64,000 nucleotides of DNA from Sambucus nigra (Eukaryota; Streptophyta; Magnoliopsida; Dipsacales; Adoxaceae): NCBI GenBank assembly GCA_949130495.1, contig OX422214.1, positions 1,968,046 through 2,032,045 on the forward strand, given 5' to 3'. The position numbers and the translations under genes are program-made. Positions within the stretch are counted from its first letter, which is position 1; every line of letters starts with the position of its first letter. Below the pieces are notes generated by a model, which saw only the letters and a list, made by a program, of their open reading frames with translations, was not told the origin of the DNA and searched no databases. This document shows, piece after piece, positions 46,993 through 58,936 of this stretch.

Positions 46993-47510
46993 GTGCCCAG
47001 CCACAGGGACGCCAAGCATAGGAGGAACATTCTGATGACGTGTTGTAGCAGCTGTGGAAGTTGATCTTGGTAGTAGACGATTCATTTTGTCCTTGATTCT
47101 TTCAGAGTCATCCGTATCAGTTAGGGCATGTCGCCCATTCTTATTTAGAGGTTGTATTTGCAAACTTTCAGTATTTCAGTTTTCGATTCATTATTTATTC
47201 AGACTCTTGTATTGGGACATTTATTTGCTCTGGCATCTTTATTATTGGAGTGTTTACTCTAGACTTATTTGACTTTTTCTCGATGAGCATTTTTATGAGA
47301 TTAGTTATGCGATTGATGGTTTATTAATTAAATTCTTGTTTAATTGTTGGCTTAATTAATAAAATTTGACATCTCTCTTTTTAAATATTAGGTGGCTATT
47401 AATTAATTTAATGTTTTTCGACAGTGATACTAAGACTGAACCAACTGGATATTATGTAGTAATTTGATAAAGGAGTAGATACCCGGTATTTAATTAGACG
47501 GGGTGTTACA

Positions 47511-49083
47511 GGGGTCACTTGCTAGAATTTTGCGGAATTTGTGCAATTTAGTGCCTAGTAATTTAGGGGAAGAAATTTAAAGAATTTAAAGATATGGTAA
47601 TGTAAGCTAATGCATCAGCTGAGATTAGTTCGTTTAGGCTAGGACCCACAATGAGATGGGCATCGGAGTATAGATAATTTTTTTAACATAAAAAGAGACT
47701 AATGATAGCATTGGTGGTAAATTAGGTGATTTCCTACTTTCGAGTATGTGGGATATATTTTGTTTGATATTGGGACTTAGTGTTCACTTGGGTTTTGTTA
47801 ATACATTGGAAGGGATAGACTTTGAATTTGGTCAACTTATGTTATTTTAGGCCTATTTGATAGCTATGTCGGAGTATGATATTTTTTTCGGGAATGGATT
47901 TATAGTTACATGGAATATTTTAATATTATATGGGTTGTCATGAGTTGTGGTCATGTCTAAAGGACAAAATTGATTAGGAGTTAGTGTTCAACATAGTTGT
48001 GAGGATTATTGTGAGATATTTTATGGGTGAGCCTAGTTTTGAAACAATAAATTTCGATGGGAAATTCGGTCTTCCAAGAACCTTTAGAAAATTAAGTATG
48101 CCTAGGGAAGCAACATGTGAGTGCAATTTAAAAAAATTTAATAACTCAAGGAGGTAGATACGTGTGAATAAACTCAAATTTATGGAATAAATCGGGCGAT
48201 GCTTAGGTGGGAGCAAGGGTATTTTATACGGGGGAAAATCATTTGCGAGATGACGTTATGGTATAATTTTGTAAAGTATTGCCTTATTGAGTATAGGTAA
48301 CAAATTAGAATTAAGGCTAGTGATAGCTTCGATTATTAATATTGTATATGATCGTGTTCAATGTTGGTATAGTGACGTTATCATTAAAGTAGTAATGGTA
48401 ACTTTATTAGAAAAAGGTAGGCCTTTTGAGACATAGAAATGAATAAGTTCTTTACCTATTAAATACATGAGAAGAATGTCCCACCTAGGTTGTGGTAATT
48501 GAGATATCGGGTATGTTAAGGTCGGTTGAATCTAAAGGAGTTTGGTATAACTCTTATAATGGAATAAGTGGTTGGTGTGGAAAATAAGAAATATTGAAAT
48601 TTACATGATCAATGTAAATGGTTATTTTTATTTTTATTTTGTCTTGGCCCGACGGACCTCGATAACCGATTAAGTTGTGCAATAGTGTATCAGGAGGGTT
48701 CCTTTTTCGGATTTCACTTACGAGACGTCCCACGCACGACATTGTTAAAAGTGAGGAGTTGAGGGAAGTCGGATACTAGGATGGTTATTTCTTTTTACAT
48801 GCATGTATGTGGTGGTATACTTGTTGTATGGATATGCTTGGTATAAATGGTACATATTATATGTATATGTGTCATTCATCTTTGTTAATGATATATGTAC
48901 CGATAAGATGGAATATGTATGGGCACCTCTATGATGTTATGATAGACATGTAGGAGCCTTCCATTTATCTCATGGGATGTCAGCGTGGACTAACTAGGTA
49001 TGAACATAATTTAACGGTACAAATTGAAATGTGACTCCATGCGACTTTGAATTTCGAGGACGAAATTCCGTTATAGGGGAGAA
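47511..49083 (+). pseudogene. Element E internal region with protease remnant, large deletion
   Basis: Near 47756-47800 the plus strand reads ILFDIGT then a stop, matching the ILFDTGAT active-site region of gypsy proteases. Near 47865-47895 AMSEYDIFFG matches the conserved SEYDVIIGMD end of the domain. RT, RNase H and integrase are missing. A purine tract (49073-49082, ATAGGGGAGA) precedes the LTR. A box shared with B and F lies at 48650-48735. It is either a deletion derivative or a non-autonomous relative. Confidence 0.6.
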
Positions 49084-49373
49084 TGTAATACCCCGTATAT
49101 TTTTGGAATAAAAAATGTCATAGGGATTAATTTAGTCTGATGAAATTCATTAATAAAGATTGTGAGTAATTAGACTCAGTGTTATTTATAAATTTTAGAG
49201 TTGAACTTTAATGATTTGGGATAAACCTAAAAAGGAATTTTATATTGAGTGAAAAGTAATTACATGTGTCATGTCACAATTAAAAAATATTTTTGGATAA
49301 AAATATTCGGGACACACTTTGAGAGGTATTGCGGGCTTCTTTGGGCATTTTAGGCCCCTAGGAATGGTCCCAA

Positions 49374-49374
49374 G

Positions 49375-49418
<44 letters not shown>
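49374..49418. repeat. Compound TA/TG microsatellite
   Basis: A TA run followed by a TG run, inside LTR E, at about the same U3 depth as other simple tracts. Confidence 0.95.
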
Positions 49419-49420
<2 letters not shown>

Positions 49421-50164
49421 TTAGGTAGCTATCGGGCTATTTAAATAATGTAATTGAGCTCGTTTGGGGGTTCAAAGTTGTTGCCTAAGGCCCAACTCGG
49501 GATTTGAAGATTAATAAAGCTTATTAAGGGTTAAATCCCTCATTAGGAGATCACATCCAATAACTGAGAATGCACTTTAAGTCCCGTTATTGTGTGCTTA
49601 GGTAAAGACAAATTTTTCCAATTTTATTTAACCCAATTTTATCTTCTTAAACCTAACCATGCATCTAAGTGATTCAAGCCATTAAGTAAATAAAGCATGC
49701 ATGTAAAAGAAATAATTTTACGAAAAAATCTCCGAAGGAAAACACCCTTTTTATTTTACTATGTAAAATAGATCACAACTTATATACACAATGAAATCTG
49801 CAATGGAGTAACCTCATAAAACTCACATTGACATGTAGTCCAATCAGCCCAGGAACACCCACGAGTACTCCCTATGACACGCAGTCAATCGTCAGCCCAT
49901 CACCTCCCTCAAGTGGCACCTATATCACCAGTAGGTTATCTTCCCTACAAGAGAAACTCTAGAAAATTCGTATTTTAGGTTCCAAACAATTCACTAAAGT
50001 AATTCTTATTTTTGTCAATTGAAAACATAGGATCAAACCTTAATTTGAAGAAGGCAAAGTGTTCTGGCGATTTTTAGTGTTTACAGAATGAAAAACATGA
50101 GGTCTTCTTAACAAAAAAGGACTTATTTAACATGATTTATATAGAAACTTGAGTCGACAGATCC

Positions 50165-50275
50165 CTCGAACGAATTCCTTTTGTCGCTCGAACAATGACA
50201 CGCATCACTCGAACGAGCTTCGCAGGAGATACTTATGTCGTTTGAACGACATGCTCATGTCACTCGAACGACAGA
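50165..50275. promoter_or_regulatory. Cluster of CTCGAACGA boxes in LTR group E
   Basis: Five related boxes start at 50165, 50187, 50208, 50240 and 50263 (steps 22, 21, 32, 23). The cluster is 1.08 kb from the LTR start, matching the palindrome arrays of other groups. Confidence 0.55.
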
Positions 50276-51305
50276 GGGAAAAATATTATTTTATTTTTTC
50301 TTTTAAATAAAATCTAAGAACACTATCCAAGAAGAGGGGGAAGGAATACCCTAGGAGGAGGAAGAGGAGGTTCTCCACCACTTTCAGGAAAGAATTCTCT
50401 TGCCATTCTTATTCAAAATGTTCTTTCTTGTATTAATGTTCAATCCATGTAGAATAGAATTTGAATCATGATCTAGGGTTGCATATCTGGAGGTTCTTTA
50501 AACTGTGCATGAATTGATAAAAATTATAAGATCCATATGTAGATCCTAAAATCCCATGTTATATATAAATTGATGTTATGTAATCCATTGATTTGATTGG
50601 GGAAATTATCTTGCAAGATTGATATCATATTCTAGAAGAAATGAATTGTTGAGATTTAATATGAACTTTAAAAGTTGAATGCTTGGAATTTTTTGAGTAT
50701 TCTGGAATATTCCATGTTGTTTTGAATATCATATCCATCCTACATATTAAGTTTTCGAAGCCTTTTAATGATTGGAGACACATTTTAATTTTGTTAGAAA
50801 ATTTCGTCTTGGAAGAAACTTGGTTCTTGGCTTACTGGGAAAATCAATTCGATTTGGTTGGGAGACCGAATCTATTCGGGGCACCTACTTTTAGATTTTT
50901 TTCTTTACGATCACGTGAGCACCAATCGCATATTTTTCTGATTTTTTTAATTAGTTATGATTTTTCTACGAAAGGGTGTGCGATACCGTTTTTGTCCGAG
51001 TGAAGGATAAGGACTTATTCTAAGTTATTAATGATGATGTTATGAACTCATATAAATTGTCAAAATGGAATGGGTTGATGTTATGGTAGTGCGTACGTGA
51101 TGACTTACAATACAACTAATTATATAAAGGAAACGATTTACATGGAACTCTTGAATAATGTTATGCGGACTAATTATATTAAAAAGAAGATATATGTGTG
51201 TAATTATAATAATTAAAAATTATATATGTACATGTATGAAAAATTACGCGAATGCGTGTTTTATTAAATTATATAGTATAGTATGATCTATTTGTTAAAT
51301 AATAT

Positions 51306-51467
51306 GGTAAATTACATCCTCTCCCGAACTATTAATTTTTTACACCCAACCCATTTTTAACAAATTTTGAACATTTTTATGCATAAAATTATTTTTTATC
51401 AACTTTTTTTATGAAAATGGTTTGGTGTAAATTTTTTATAGTTCAGTGGAGTTCGATATAATTTACC
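51306..51467. mobile_element. MITE-like inverted repeat, about 162 bp
   Basis: It begins GGTAAATTACATCC and ends ATATAATTTACC. The two ~80-bp halves are nearly complementary throughout (TTTACACCCAACCCATTTT against TTTACACCAAACCATTTTC). No clear target duplication was found. It has no coding capacity, as expected for a MITE. Confidence 0.65.
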
Positions 51468-51625
51468 GAAAATATTATTATCCATTAATACACGATACTT
51501 ATATATATAGTGTTATATATGTATGTAATAATACAAAATATACATATAGTATATATGTATTAAGTAATATTATCAATTCATGTAAGTATATAATTTTATT
51601 GTGGATTATACTACAATATCATTAT

Positions 51626-51666
<41 letters not shown>

Positions 51667-52554
51667 CATAAAAATTTCATGCATGCATAAATCTGTCATG
51701 TGTTTTAATGAATGTTTAATGAGGTATGCTGAAAAGTTTGACTATATATGTACATATATAGTCAAAATATATATATACACACACACATACACATACATAC
51801 ATAATAAATATATCTATACATGTTTACCAATTTTGTCAATTTTGAAGAAAATTGAATTTAAAAACAAGTTTACCAAATTCACACCAATATTTTTACAGAA
51901 AAAACTGAACTTAAAAACTTTATTTAAAAATAGTGTTTAAATCGAGTTTTCTTAGGGATGCTTATCGGTAAGTTTGGTCGGTATTTGGTGCATACCAATA
52001 TCATACTTTTTTTGATACATTCGATTTTCGGTTTACCAAAAAGCATACCAATACCTAATTGTTCGATATTTCATTTTTTGCGATATGTTTTGTAAAAAAA
52101 AAATCGGTAATTTTGGTGTTTTGGGTATTTTAGTTTCGGGCTTTTTAGTTCTTTGCTCATTTTTTATTAATTATTTTTCAGCTATTTTAAATATTCAAAT
52201 GCAATATATATAAACTAACACATAAATTAAATATATGTTATACGTCGTACACATAAATTATCCAATGACTTGGGTGTATAACCACATAAGAACTGAAAAA
52301 TGTTTGTCTTAAAGACAAAATAAATGAATAAACATGCATTCTTAACTAGAATGACTTCTATACTTTCTAAAAATAAAACTTTCGTCCGCTTTTATATTAA
52401 CTTTTGTGATAAGTGAGTTCAACTAGTGATATAAATTTTAATATATAATATACAGTTTGTATATTTGGAACATTAAGTCGGTTTTTTGGATGGTAATTTC
52501 GGTATTTGATTTTAGTATAATAATTTATGTAAATTGATAGTTAAAATGTGTAAA
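51468..52554. other. AT-rich stretch with microsatellite and hAT-like GGT/ACC-rich sequence
   Basis: It holds an AC microsatellite (51630-51664) and TA-rich tracts. From about 51951 it has CGGTATTTGG / CATACCAATACC sequence of the kind found at ends of degenerate plant hAT-type elements. Similar sequence resumes after the solo LTR (55318-55400). No gene is supported; the long ORF here is repeat-driven. Confidence 0.4.
51630..51664. repeat. AC dinucleotide microsatellite
   Basis: Uninterrupted AC units. Confidence 0.95.
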
Positions 52555-53026
52555 CCAAATGTGACACCCCGCCTAATTAAACCTTGGGTGATCAAGCCTT
52601 ATTTTAATATAAACAGGTTTCTTTAATGGTTCATTCTTAGCATCACTGTCGAACGCCTTTTAAAAATTACTAACCACCTAAATGAAAATTAAAACGGGTG
52701 CCAAATTTTATCTTTCTTAAACAACAAATATTCCAAACCACACATTACCAATACTAGATATGAATACGCAGTATGCAAAAATAATCTGAAAGCAGTTAAA
52801 GTCTTGCCGTAAACCACGGCCCAAAAAGACAACTACAAATCCATAACTAGAATAAACTGTAATAGTAAAGGTGGAACGACATGTTCCAACTAGGAATAAT
52901 AAACTGAGATCATGTACTAGAACTGAAAAAGAGGAAGAGTCTAAACAATCCCTGCAACCTCCACACTGGCTGCAACTCCCAAATCTCTGACATGAAATCA
53001 AGCTGGGTGTCCCTGTGGCTGGGCAC

Positions 53027-53160
53027 CTAAAAGGTTTTTAAAATTTTACATAGCAAGAGTTAGTACTCAAAACATTTGAAAATATTTTGCAAGCAGTTAT
53101 CACAATTAAGTTATTGATTACACATATTAAGGTTTCGCACACTCCCTTGAACTTCCTCAC
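53027..53160 (-). other. Predicted 134-bp LTR leader intron, group C
   Basis: Donor AGAGAG/GTGAGGAA, branch site TACTAAC (53059-53065; A is 33 nt from the end), acceptor ACCTTTTAG/GTGCCC. This group has lost the CTCTGACC box but has a perfect TACTAAC near the same place. Confidence 0.65.
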
Positions 53161-54116
53161 CTCTCTTACGTAGTACGTAACTATCGAGGATACTTAGTCT
53201 ACCTAGTTATACTTCCCATAACCGTAGTTAACTCATTTTCTGTTCGTTGTCCTTATTCTTGTAATAATTTCATCATGCTATAAATTATTACTAAGACATT
53301 CACATATCATTTCATTGACTACTATTCTCAATTTGTAGATTATGTACATAAAAACATTTTATCCCACAACAATGTAATTAATATTAGTTACCTCTAATAT
53401 ATCCTTTTTATTACACACAAAGGACCCTTGGCTCGGAATAATTCATCGACTCCAAGTGAAAGTTGGTTCGGAATGATCCATCGACCCCAACTATCTACAA
53501 ATATAAATATATACACATATTCTGGTTCGGGACTCTTTCATCGCGGCACCAGTTCAAAGTTTGGTTCGGCATTAACATCGACCCCAAATATATAATAACT
53601 TTATGTTAGTTCGGAATGTCACATGGACCCTAACATAATTAGTTTAGGTAATATTCTCTTAACCCAAACCTATTTATATAGATATAGTAGGTACACACTC
53701 GACCTAATAAATCATACCCGTAGGTAATATATTTTACTTATATTCTCCGTACTTATTAATTACAATTTCTCTCACTATTGTATTTATTTGAGTATTCGCG
53801 TAACTCTAAGGGCCCTAGTTACCCCTCCCTTAATTCAGTAGTTAAGTTAATTTTAACCTACTGGTATTTTCATTCTGGAATTAAGTCTCACTCTTTCCGT
53901 AATTAAATTAACCATCTCAACCCACGGCTAAGTCAATCGTTCTTTCGTCATTCCATTTCTCCAACATTCCTACTCAATCATTAGTGGAGGGACCTAATGG
54001 TACACCTACTGGTAATTTCGAAGTCCCCTCATAGGAAAAATATCATTTCTAAGGTTCCCATTAAGCAACGGCAATTAAAGAAATTTATACACAAATTCTC
54101 TATAGTTCAGACAGGG

Positions 54117-54188
54117 TCGATCGACCGAAGGAAAATGGTCGATCGATCGACTGCTCGATCGATCGACATTCAAGGGTCGATCGATCGA
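54117..54188. promoter_or_regulatory. LTR palindrome array, group C, spacing 22-16-22
   Basis: Boxes start at 54117 (one change), 54139, 54155 and 54177, 1.12 kb from the LTR start. Confidence 0.87.
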
Positions 54189-55317
54189 TCAAGCAGTGAC
54201 AGACCCAGTTCATCTTCTTCCTACGGGTTTCACCATTTTTACATCTCTAACTTTCATGATAAGCCATCATATTCACAACCAACAATTTCTAATCATTCCT
54301 ACATGTTCTGGGATGATTACTAACGATTTAAAACATCAAAATCATTACAAATATTGGCCAAATTCACTGAAAATCTCTCTAATATTCAAGAACCCTAAAA
54401 AGCATTCTTTATATTTTTGATCCAAACTCCAGATTTTCTTACGAATTTCTCATCAAGCTTTCTATGATATAAACATACTTGGTAATTTAAAAACGTCCTA
54501 CATGCAAATCCTTATCAATCATGGATTATTATTAATTGTTTGTTCCCAAGAATATCATAAAATCATGTTCTTCCTAAGGCTTAATCATGGGTATTATAAC
54601 TCAATTACTTTGCAAATAACAACTTGCCTTATGATTTGTAGGGTCTGATTTCGTGGTTGTTGATGATGATTGATGATATTAATACTTCAATCCTCCTTCC
54701 CAACAATCTTTGTGGTGAAATCTTCCTAAGATGATCCATCCTTCCTTCTTTTGCCTTAGGAATTTGTCTCTCTCTCTCTTCTCTAATGGCTATGGTGAAA
54801 CTCTATTTGCCTAACCCTAGCCACCACTCTTATAATCAGATTTAGGGCTTCAAAATTCGTAGGTCTTCTTTCCCATAATTGTAAAGAGACCAAAATGCCC
54901 CCAAATGGTCCCGGTTTAGCCCGAAAATGACCCGGCACACAACTAGTACCCCCGGGTACACTATTTTGACTAATTCGACCCTTTCGGAATCAACCGTGGA
55001 CTCTAAATTATCATTTGAGTCTCGTAAATATTTTTCTACTCTCATCCTTAATTTTGTCGAGATACCTCCGGTACGTCCATATAGTCACTAGACCGTACAT
55101 ATCAACATTGAAATTTACTACTCACCTTTAGTAATTTTCTATAACACATATTCATCTTTATTAACATAATATCTATTTAAATTACTCTACTCACGTAATT
55201 TAAATAAAACGTATTTAATCACATTAAATTACTCTACTCACGTAATTTAATTAAAGCATTAAATTACTCTACTCACGTAATTTAAAATTTAGCAGAATTA
55301 CGGGGTATTACACCAAA

Positions 55318-55679
55318 ATCAACCACCAAATTTTTGATAATTTCGGTTTGAAATAATGAAAATTAGTATCCCAATACCATAATTTTTTGAAACAAAATCG
55401 TGCTTTTAAGATGAATCTCGCAAAAGGTATTTTTAGATGATTATTTTATCTAAGTCCTATTTTGAAAGATTTTTTCTTAATCAAGTCCTATTGACTAGTC
55501 ATCCATTAATTAAGTCCTATTCTTTAAATTTATGGATTTTTCTTTATTAATATCCGTCTGTCCCTATATTACCTTTAAATTTAAAAGTCGTAGTTATATT
55601 TTTTCGTTCAAACTTTAAAAAACTACAATTTTCATTATACAATTTCAAATTTTACTATATTTATATTTTTGAAAGCTAT
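55318..55679. other. AT-rich stretch between two solo LTRs
   Basis: The first part continues the sequence interrupted by solo LTR C. Three AAGTCCTATT motifs at about 55453, 55485 and 55515 suggest a decayed repeat. No gene is seen. Confidence 0.4.
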
Positions 55680-58531
55680 TGTGACAACCGGCCATCCGAA
55701 ATAGGGGGTGGCCAGCCCGATACTCCAAAATAACGGAATCATGGATGGAATCATTCTCAGCATCACAACAAAATAAGAAGTATACGGGATAACCACTCCT
55801 TATTTCAGAAAAACGGTTTGTCAAAAATTTTGATTTTTAAAGTTAATAAAATAAAACAACTTAGCAACCCAATAAGAGAAAGTGGAAACCCGGATGAAAT
55901 TATATTACATACACATAAATGTACAACAAGGGATCGAATATGCTGTCGGCCATAGACTCATACAACAATATTAAAAAAGTTCATTGATTACATAATACAT
56001 TACATTAATCAAGTACAAAAGCTTGGGCCTCTCGCCCGAATAAAAGACCCGGTCTTAACTAGAGTGCAACGATGATGGCGTCTATTTCAAAATATCCCGT
56101 AATACCCGCAAATCATCACGGCTCGCCAAAGACACCGGGATCGGAATTCAAATCAGGCATCCTTACGGCGGAGTACCTGAGCGTATACAAGATGCAAGCA
56201 CAACAAGAAATATGAACGGGTCAGGGCCCAGTTCTATATGATTACCAGATGAATAAAGAGTATGACAGTTATGAATAAAATCATGCTAGGCAAAAATAAA
56301 ATCTATCTACACAGTTCTAAAACATAAACTAAGACAATGAAGAAAAAGCATGAGTAATTTAATAAAGCAGGAGAAAAAGAAAGATTAACATAATTAAAAG
56401 TTTCATTAAATACACTGATTCATTTCATAGTTTATTCCTTATCAGGAAATTATAACTGTAATTATAAGCTCTTTATGGCTTTTATCTCAATTTTAAGCTC
56501 TTTGTGGCTTTTATTTCACTACATGCCCATCCTGGCATTACCATTCCTTCGCAGGAATATAATCAACATTAAATGCTCTTTGTGGCATTGTACTGTGCTT
56601 TTTGTGGCACTTCTTTATGCTCTTTATGGCATATTACAAACATCAAGTCTCACTTGATTATGAACTGTTATATTTATATACATATAACGAATTCTGACAC
56701 TGCCCCTCCGAGTTTCCCCACTGGGCGCGGCCCTAAATGACCATCATCTTCCAGGGCCTATCTATACAAGACAACCTAGGAACCTAACGGAATACGTCGG
56801 GAAGCGGCCATGTGCTTGCGGGGTAGTCAAGACCACACCCGAAATCTCCTACCCATCGCAGAAAATATATATCAACAAACGCTCACATGGCCTAGGACTA
56901 TATCCACCCTGCATTCATTAGTCAGGGGGCTTCACCTCACGCACGAACTTCCCTTATGATATCATTTAGAGAGGTGTGTTTAAACAAATCATCATTTATC
57001 ATATTAATGATTAAGTAAATTATCATTTACCATTTCCAATTCCATTTACATTTTAGCAAATGTATGTTTCATTTTATTCGAAATCATATCCCTCTACGTT
57101 TCATAAATAGTTCACCTTTTTAATCCGGAGCCATAGATATTTCATATCGTCATTACAATCCTCGAAGGAAAAATGAACTCCCAATTTATTCTCCAAAGAT
57201 TCATTAATAGGTATTATAAACCACCAATATTAACATAGCTCCATTGAGCTTCTAAAGTCTCCTAAACATAATAATACATCTCCTAGTTTCATAAAAATCA
57301 ACTAGAAGAAAGAATGCCCTAACATCAATCGGCATAACCCCGGAAAATGCCATCTAAACCAATTCTATTCTAGGGTATCTTCCCAACTCAAGTATAACTC
57401 TAGGACTCTAAGTTTACTTCATTCAAGAAGGTTCCTAGGTCCTAACACTAAAAAAAGGGTCAAAATTGAGTTATAAAAACAACTCAAAAATAGCAGGAAA
57501 ACAAATCGATTCGCCCTAGGGCCAAATCGATTTGCCCAAGCGAATCGATTTGCCCACAAAGCGAATCGGTTCGGACCACAAAACCAACTTTTTGCAATTG
57601 GCTGAATCGATTCGGCCTTAACCCGAATCGATTCGGGTTATGCAAACCTAGAAGCTACCCCTTACCGAATCGATTCGGTCCTGCGATTTTGCCAAGAATG
57701 GCTACGAAGGGTTATGAACCCTAATTTTCCCCAACCTCAAATCTCTTCCATTTTATACACAACCAACAATATTTATCTACCCAAAGATTATCCTACATGG
57801 ATTATAACCATTAAAACTCACAATATCATCATCAAAACCAAAATCTAGGTTTAAATACCCAAATCTCAATTTTTTTGACACCCAAATGCCAAAACATAAT
57901 TATCACACAAATTATTCATCTTAAATCACATATTAGCAAGTAGAAAACTTGCCTTAGGGTTGATATCTCAGATTTCTTTGTGGAAGAAGCAATCCCCATT
58001 CTTCAATCTCCAAACTCTCGCTTTTCTCTATTTTTTTCTTCCTCTCTTTCTCTCTCTAAGTGTAAGACATAAAATGAGGAAAATGAAAATAAGGGGCAAG
58101 ACTTAAAATCGTGGCTTAAGTCTAAAGTCTCCAACTTAAGTGGTTAATACCACATTAAAATGACTCCCAAATACGCGTTTAAGTTAAAACCAGGTAAAAG
58201 TGCCCAAAACCCAAAAATACAATATGGCACTTATTTTGACTGTTTCGGACATTCTGGGACTAACTACACCCTCTAAACTGGCATCCGACAATTTTATAAA
58301 TTATTTCCAGTTCCAATTTCATTTTAACCAAAATGTCATTTAAAATACATGACACTATAATTATGCAACCTGACGATATTTACTTTCATATACCGTAAAT
58401 ATGCATCAATTTAGTAAATATTAACTTTTAACTCATTAAATTAATATTTACTCCAGTTCCAACATTTTATATAATTACCTTATGCGGTAAATTAATATAA
58501 AATTAGCCTCCTAAAAGCGAGGGTTGTTACA
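55680..58531 (-). repeat. Solo LTR, group D, 2,852 bp, with near-perfect target duplication
   Basis: It runs from TGTGACAACCGG to GGGTTGTTACA. The flanks are GCTAT (55675-55679) and GCTAC (58532-58536), four of five identical. It carries a GC donor (AAG/GCAAGT at 57952), a CGAATCGATTCG array (57502-57677), the CCTGACCCG branch box (A at 56221) and acceptor GCTCAG ending at 56177. The proximal GT donor is not clear. Confidence 0.92.
57502..57677. promoter_or_regulatory. LTR palindrome array, group D (CGAATCGATTCG), seven boxes
   Basis: Boxes start at 57502, 57523, 57541, 57562, 57603, 57624 and 57666. The first four are spaced 21-18-21, then steps of 41, 21 and 42. Two boxes per 60-63 bp recur. 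The 12-mer is self-complementary but differs from the one in groups A to C. Confidence 0.85.
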
Positions 58532-58936
58532 GCTACTAACCGAGCCCTTTAAAACACGACACATATTCAATGGAAAATATTAAAAAAAATAAAGATGACG
58601 TGGTTTCTTATTTTTTTACGCAGATAGTAAATATTATTGTCTTTTTAAGATTTGCGTAGTAAATCTTAATTGTCTATGAAAATATCTCAGATATAAAACT
58701 GTTTCATTTTTCGGTGAGCATAATAAATTTTATTGTCTCTGTAGTATTAGCACAACTAATGCTTATTCTCCCTAATAGAATTTTTGTGGATGACATAATG
58801 GATCCCAACGATCATCATTGTCAAGGAGTAGTGTATCGGGGGGGTTCCTTGTTTGGATTTCACTTTACGAGACGCCCCACGCACGAAACGCAGTGTAATG
58901 TTGAGAGTGGAGAGAAGTTTTGTCATTATTAAATTG
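58532..58936 (+). other. Remnant with a conserved box shared with elements 4 and E
   Basis: 58797-58890 matches 48650-48735 and the reverse complement of 34880-34960 over a core of about 55 bp (TAGTGTATC, then TTTGGATTTC, then CGAGAC). A 72-residue ORF spans it but has no recognised domain. It is probably internal sequence of a decayed element whose LTR follows. Confidence 0.45.

Larger units (their letters stand above)
44637..47510 (+). repeat. Group B LTR, plus orientation, 5' truncated
   Basis: It is the reverse complement of the other group B LTRs, beginning about 250 bp inside the LTR. It ends GACGGGGTGTTACA. The next bases (GGGGTCACTT) are not a primer site, so it is a 3' LTR or rearranged piece. 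It contains a palindrome array (45638-45709), mutated GC donor (CAG/GGAAGT at 45188) and predicted intron (46839-46992). Confidence 0.88.
49084..51290 (+). repeat. LTR of element E, 3' part missing or unrecognisable
   Basis: It starts TGTAATACCCCG after the purine tract and has a GGCATTTTAGGCCCC piece of the shared U3 block near 49345. No GGGCTCTGACCCG box or terminal TGTCACA is found. About 49560-50330 has different composition and may be an insertion. A cluster of CTCGAACGA boxes lies at 50165-50275. Confidence 0.6.
52560..55312 (-). repeat. Solo LTR, group C, 2,753 bp, with perfect target duplication
   Basis: It runs from TGTGACACCCCG to CGGGGTATTACA and is flanked by CCAAA on both sides (52555-52559 and 55313-55317). 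The 5-bp duplication shows a real insertion followed by LTR-LTR recombination. It carries a GC donor (AAG/GCAAGT at 54627), a palindrome array and a predicted intron with a TACTAAC branch site. Confidence 0.95.

Noticed and set aside
51446..51940. 164-residue ORF on the plus strand, apparently the longest outside retroelements
   Set aside because: It runs through TA-rich sequence, the AC microsatellite and part of the MITE. It is low-complexity Tyr/Ile/His/Thr sequence with no domain.
57502..57677. Palindrome arrays viewed as a CRISPR-like repeat-spacer array
   Set aside because: Boxes are 12 bp, spacers 4-10 bp, and they lie within plant LTRs with no cas genes.
58714..58932. 72-residue ORF over the conserved box as a small gene
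   Set aside because: The frame is interrupted in the other two copies of the box and no domain is recognisable; reported only as a conserved DNA segment.
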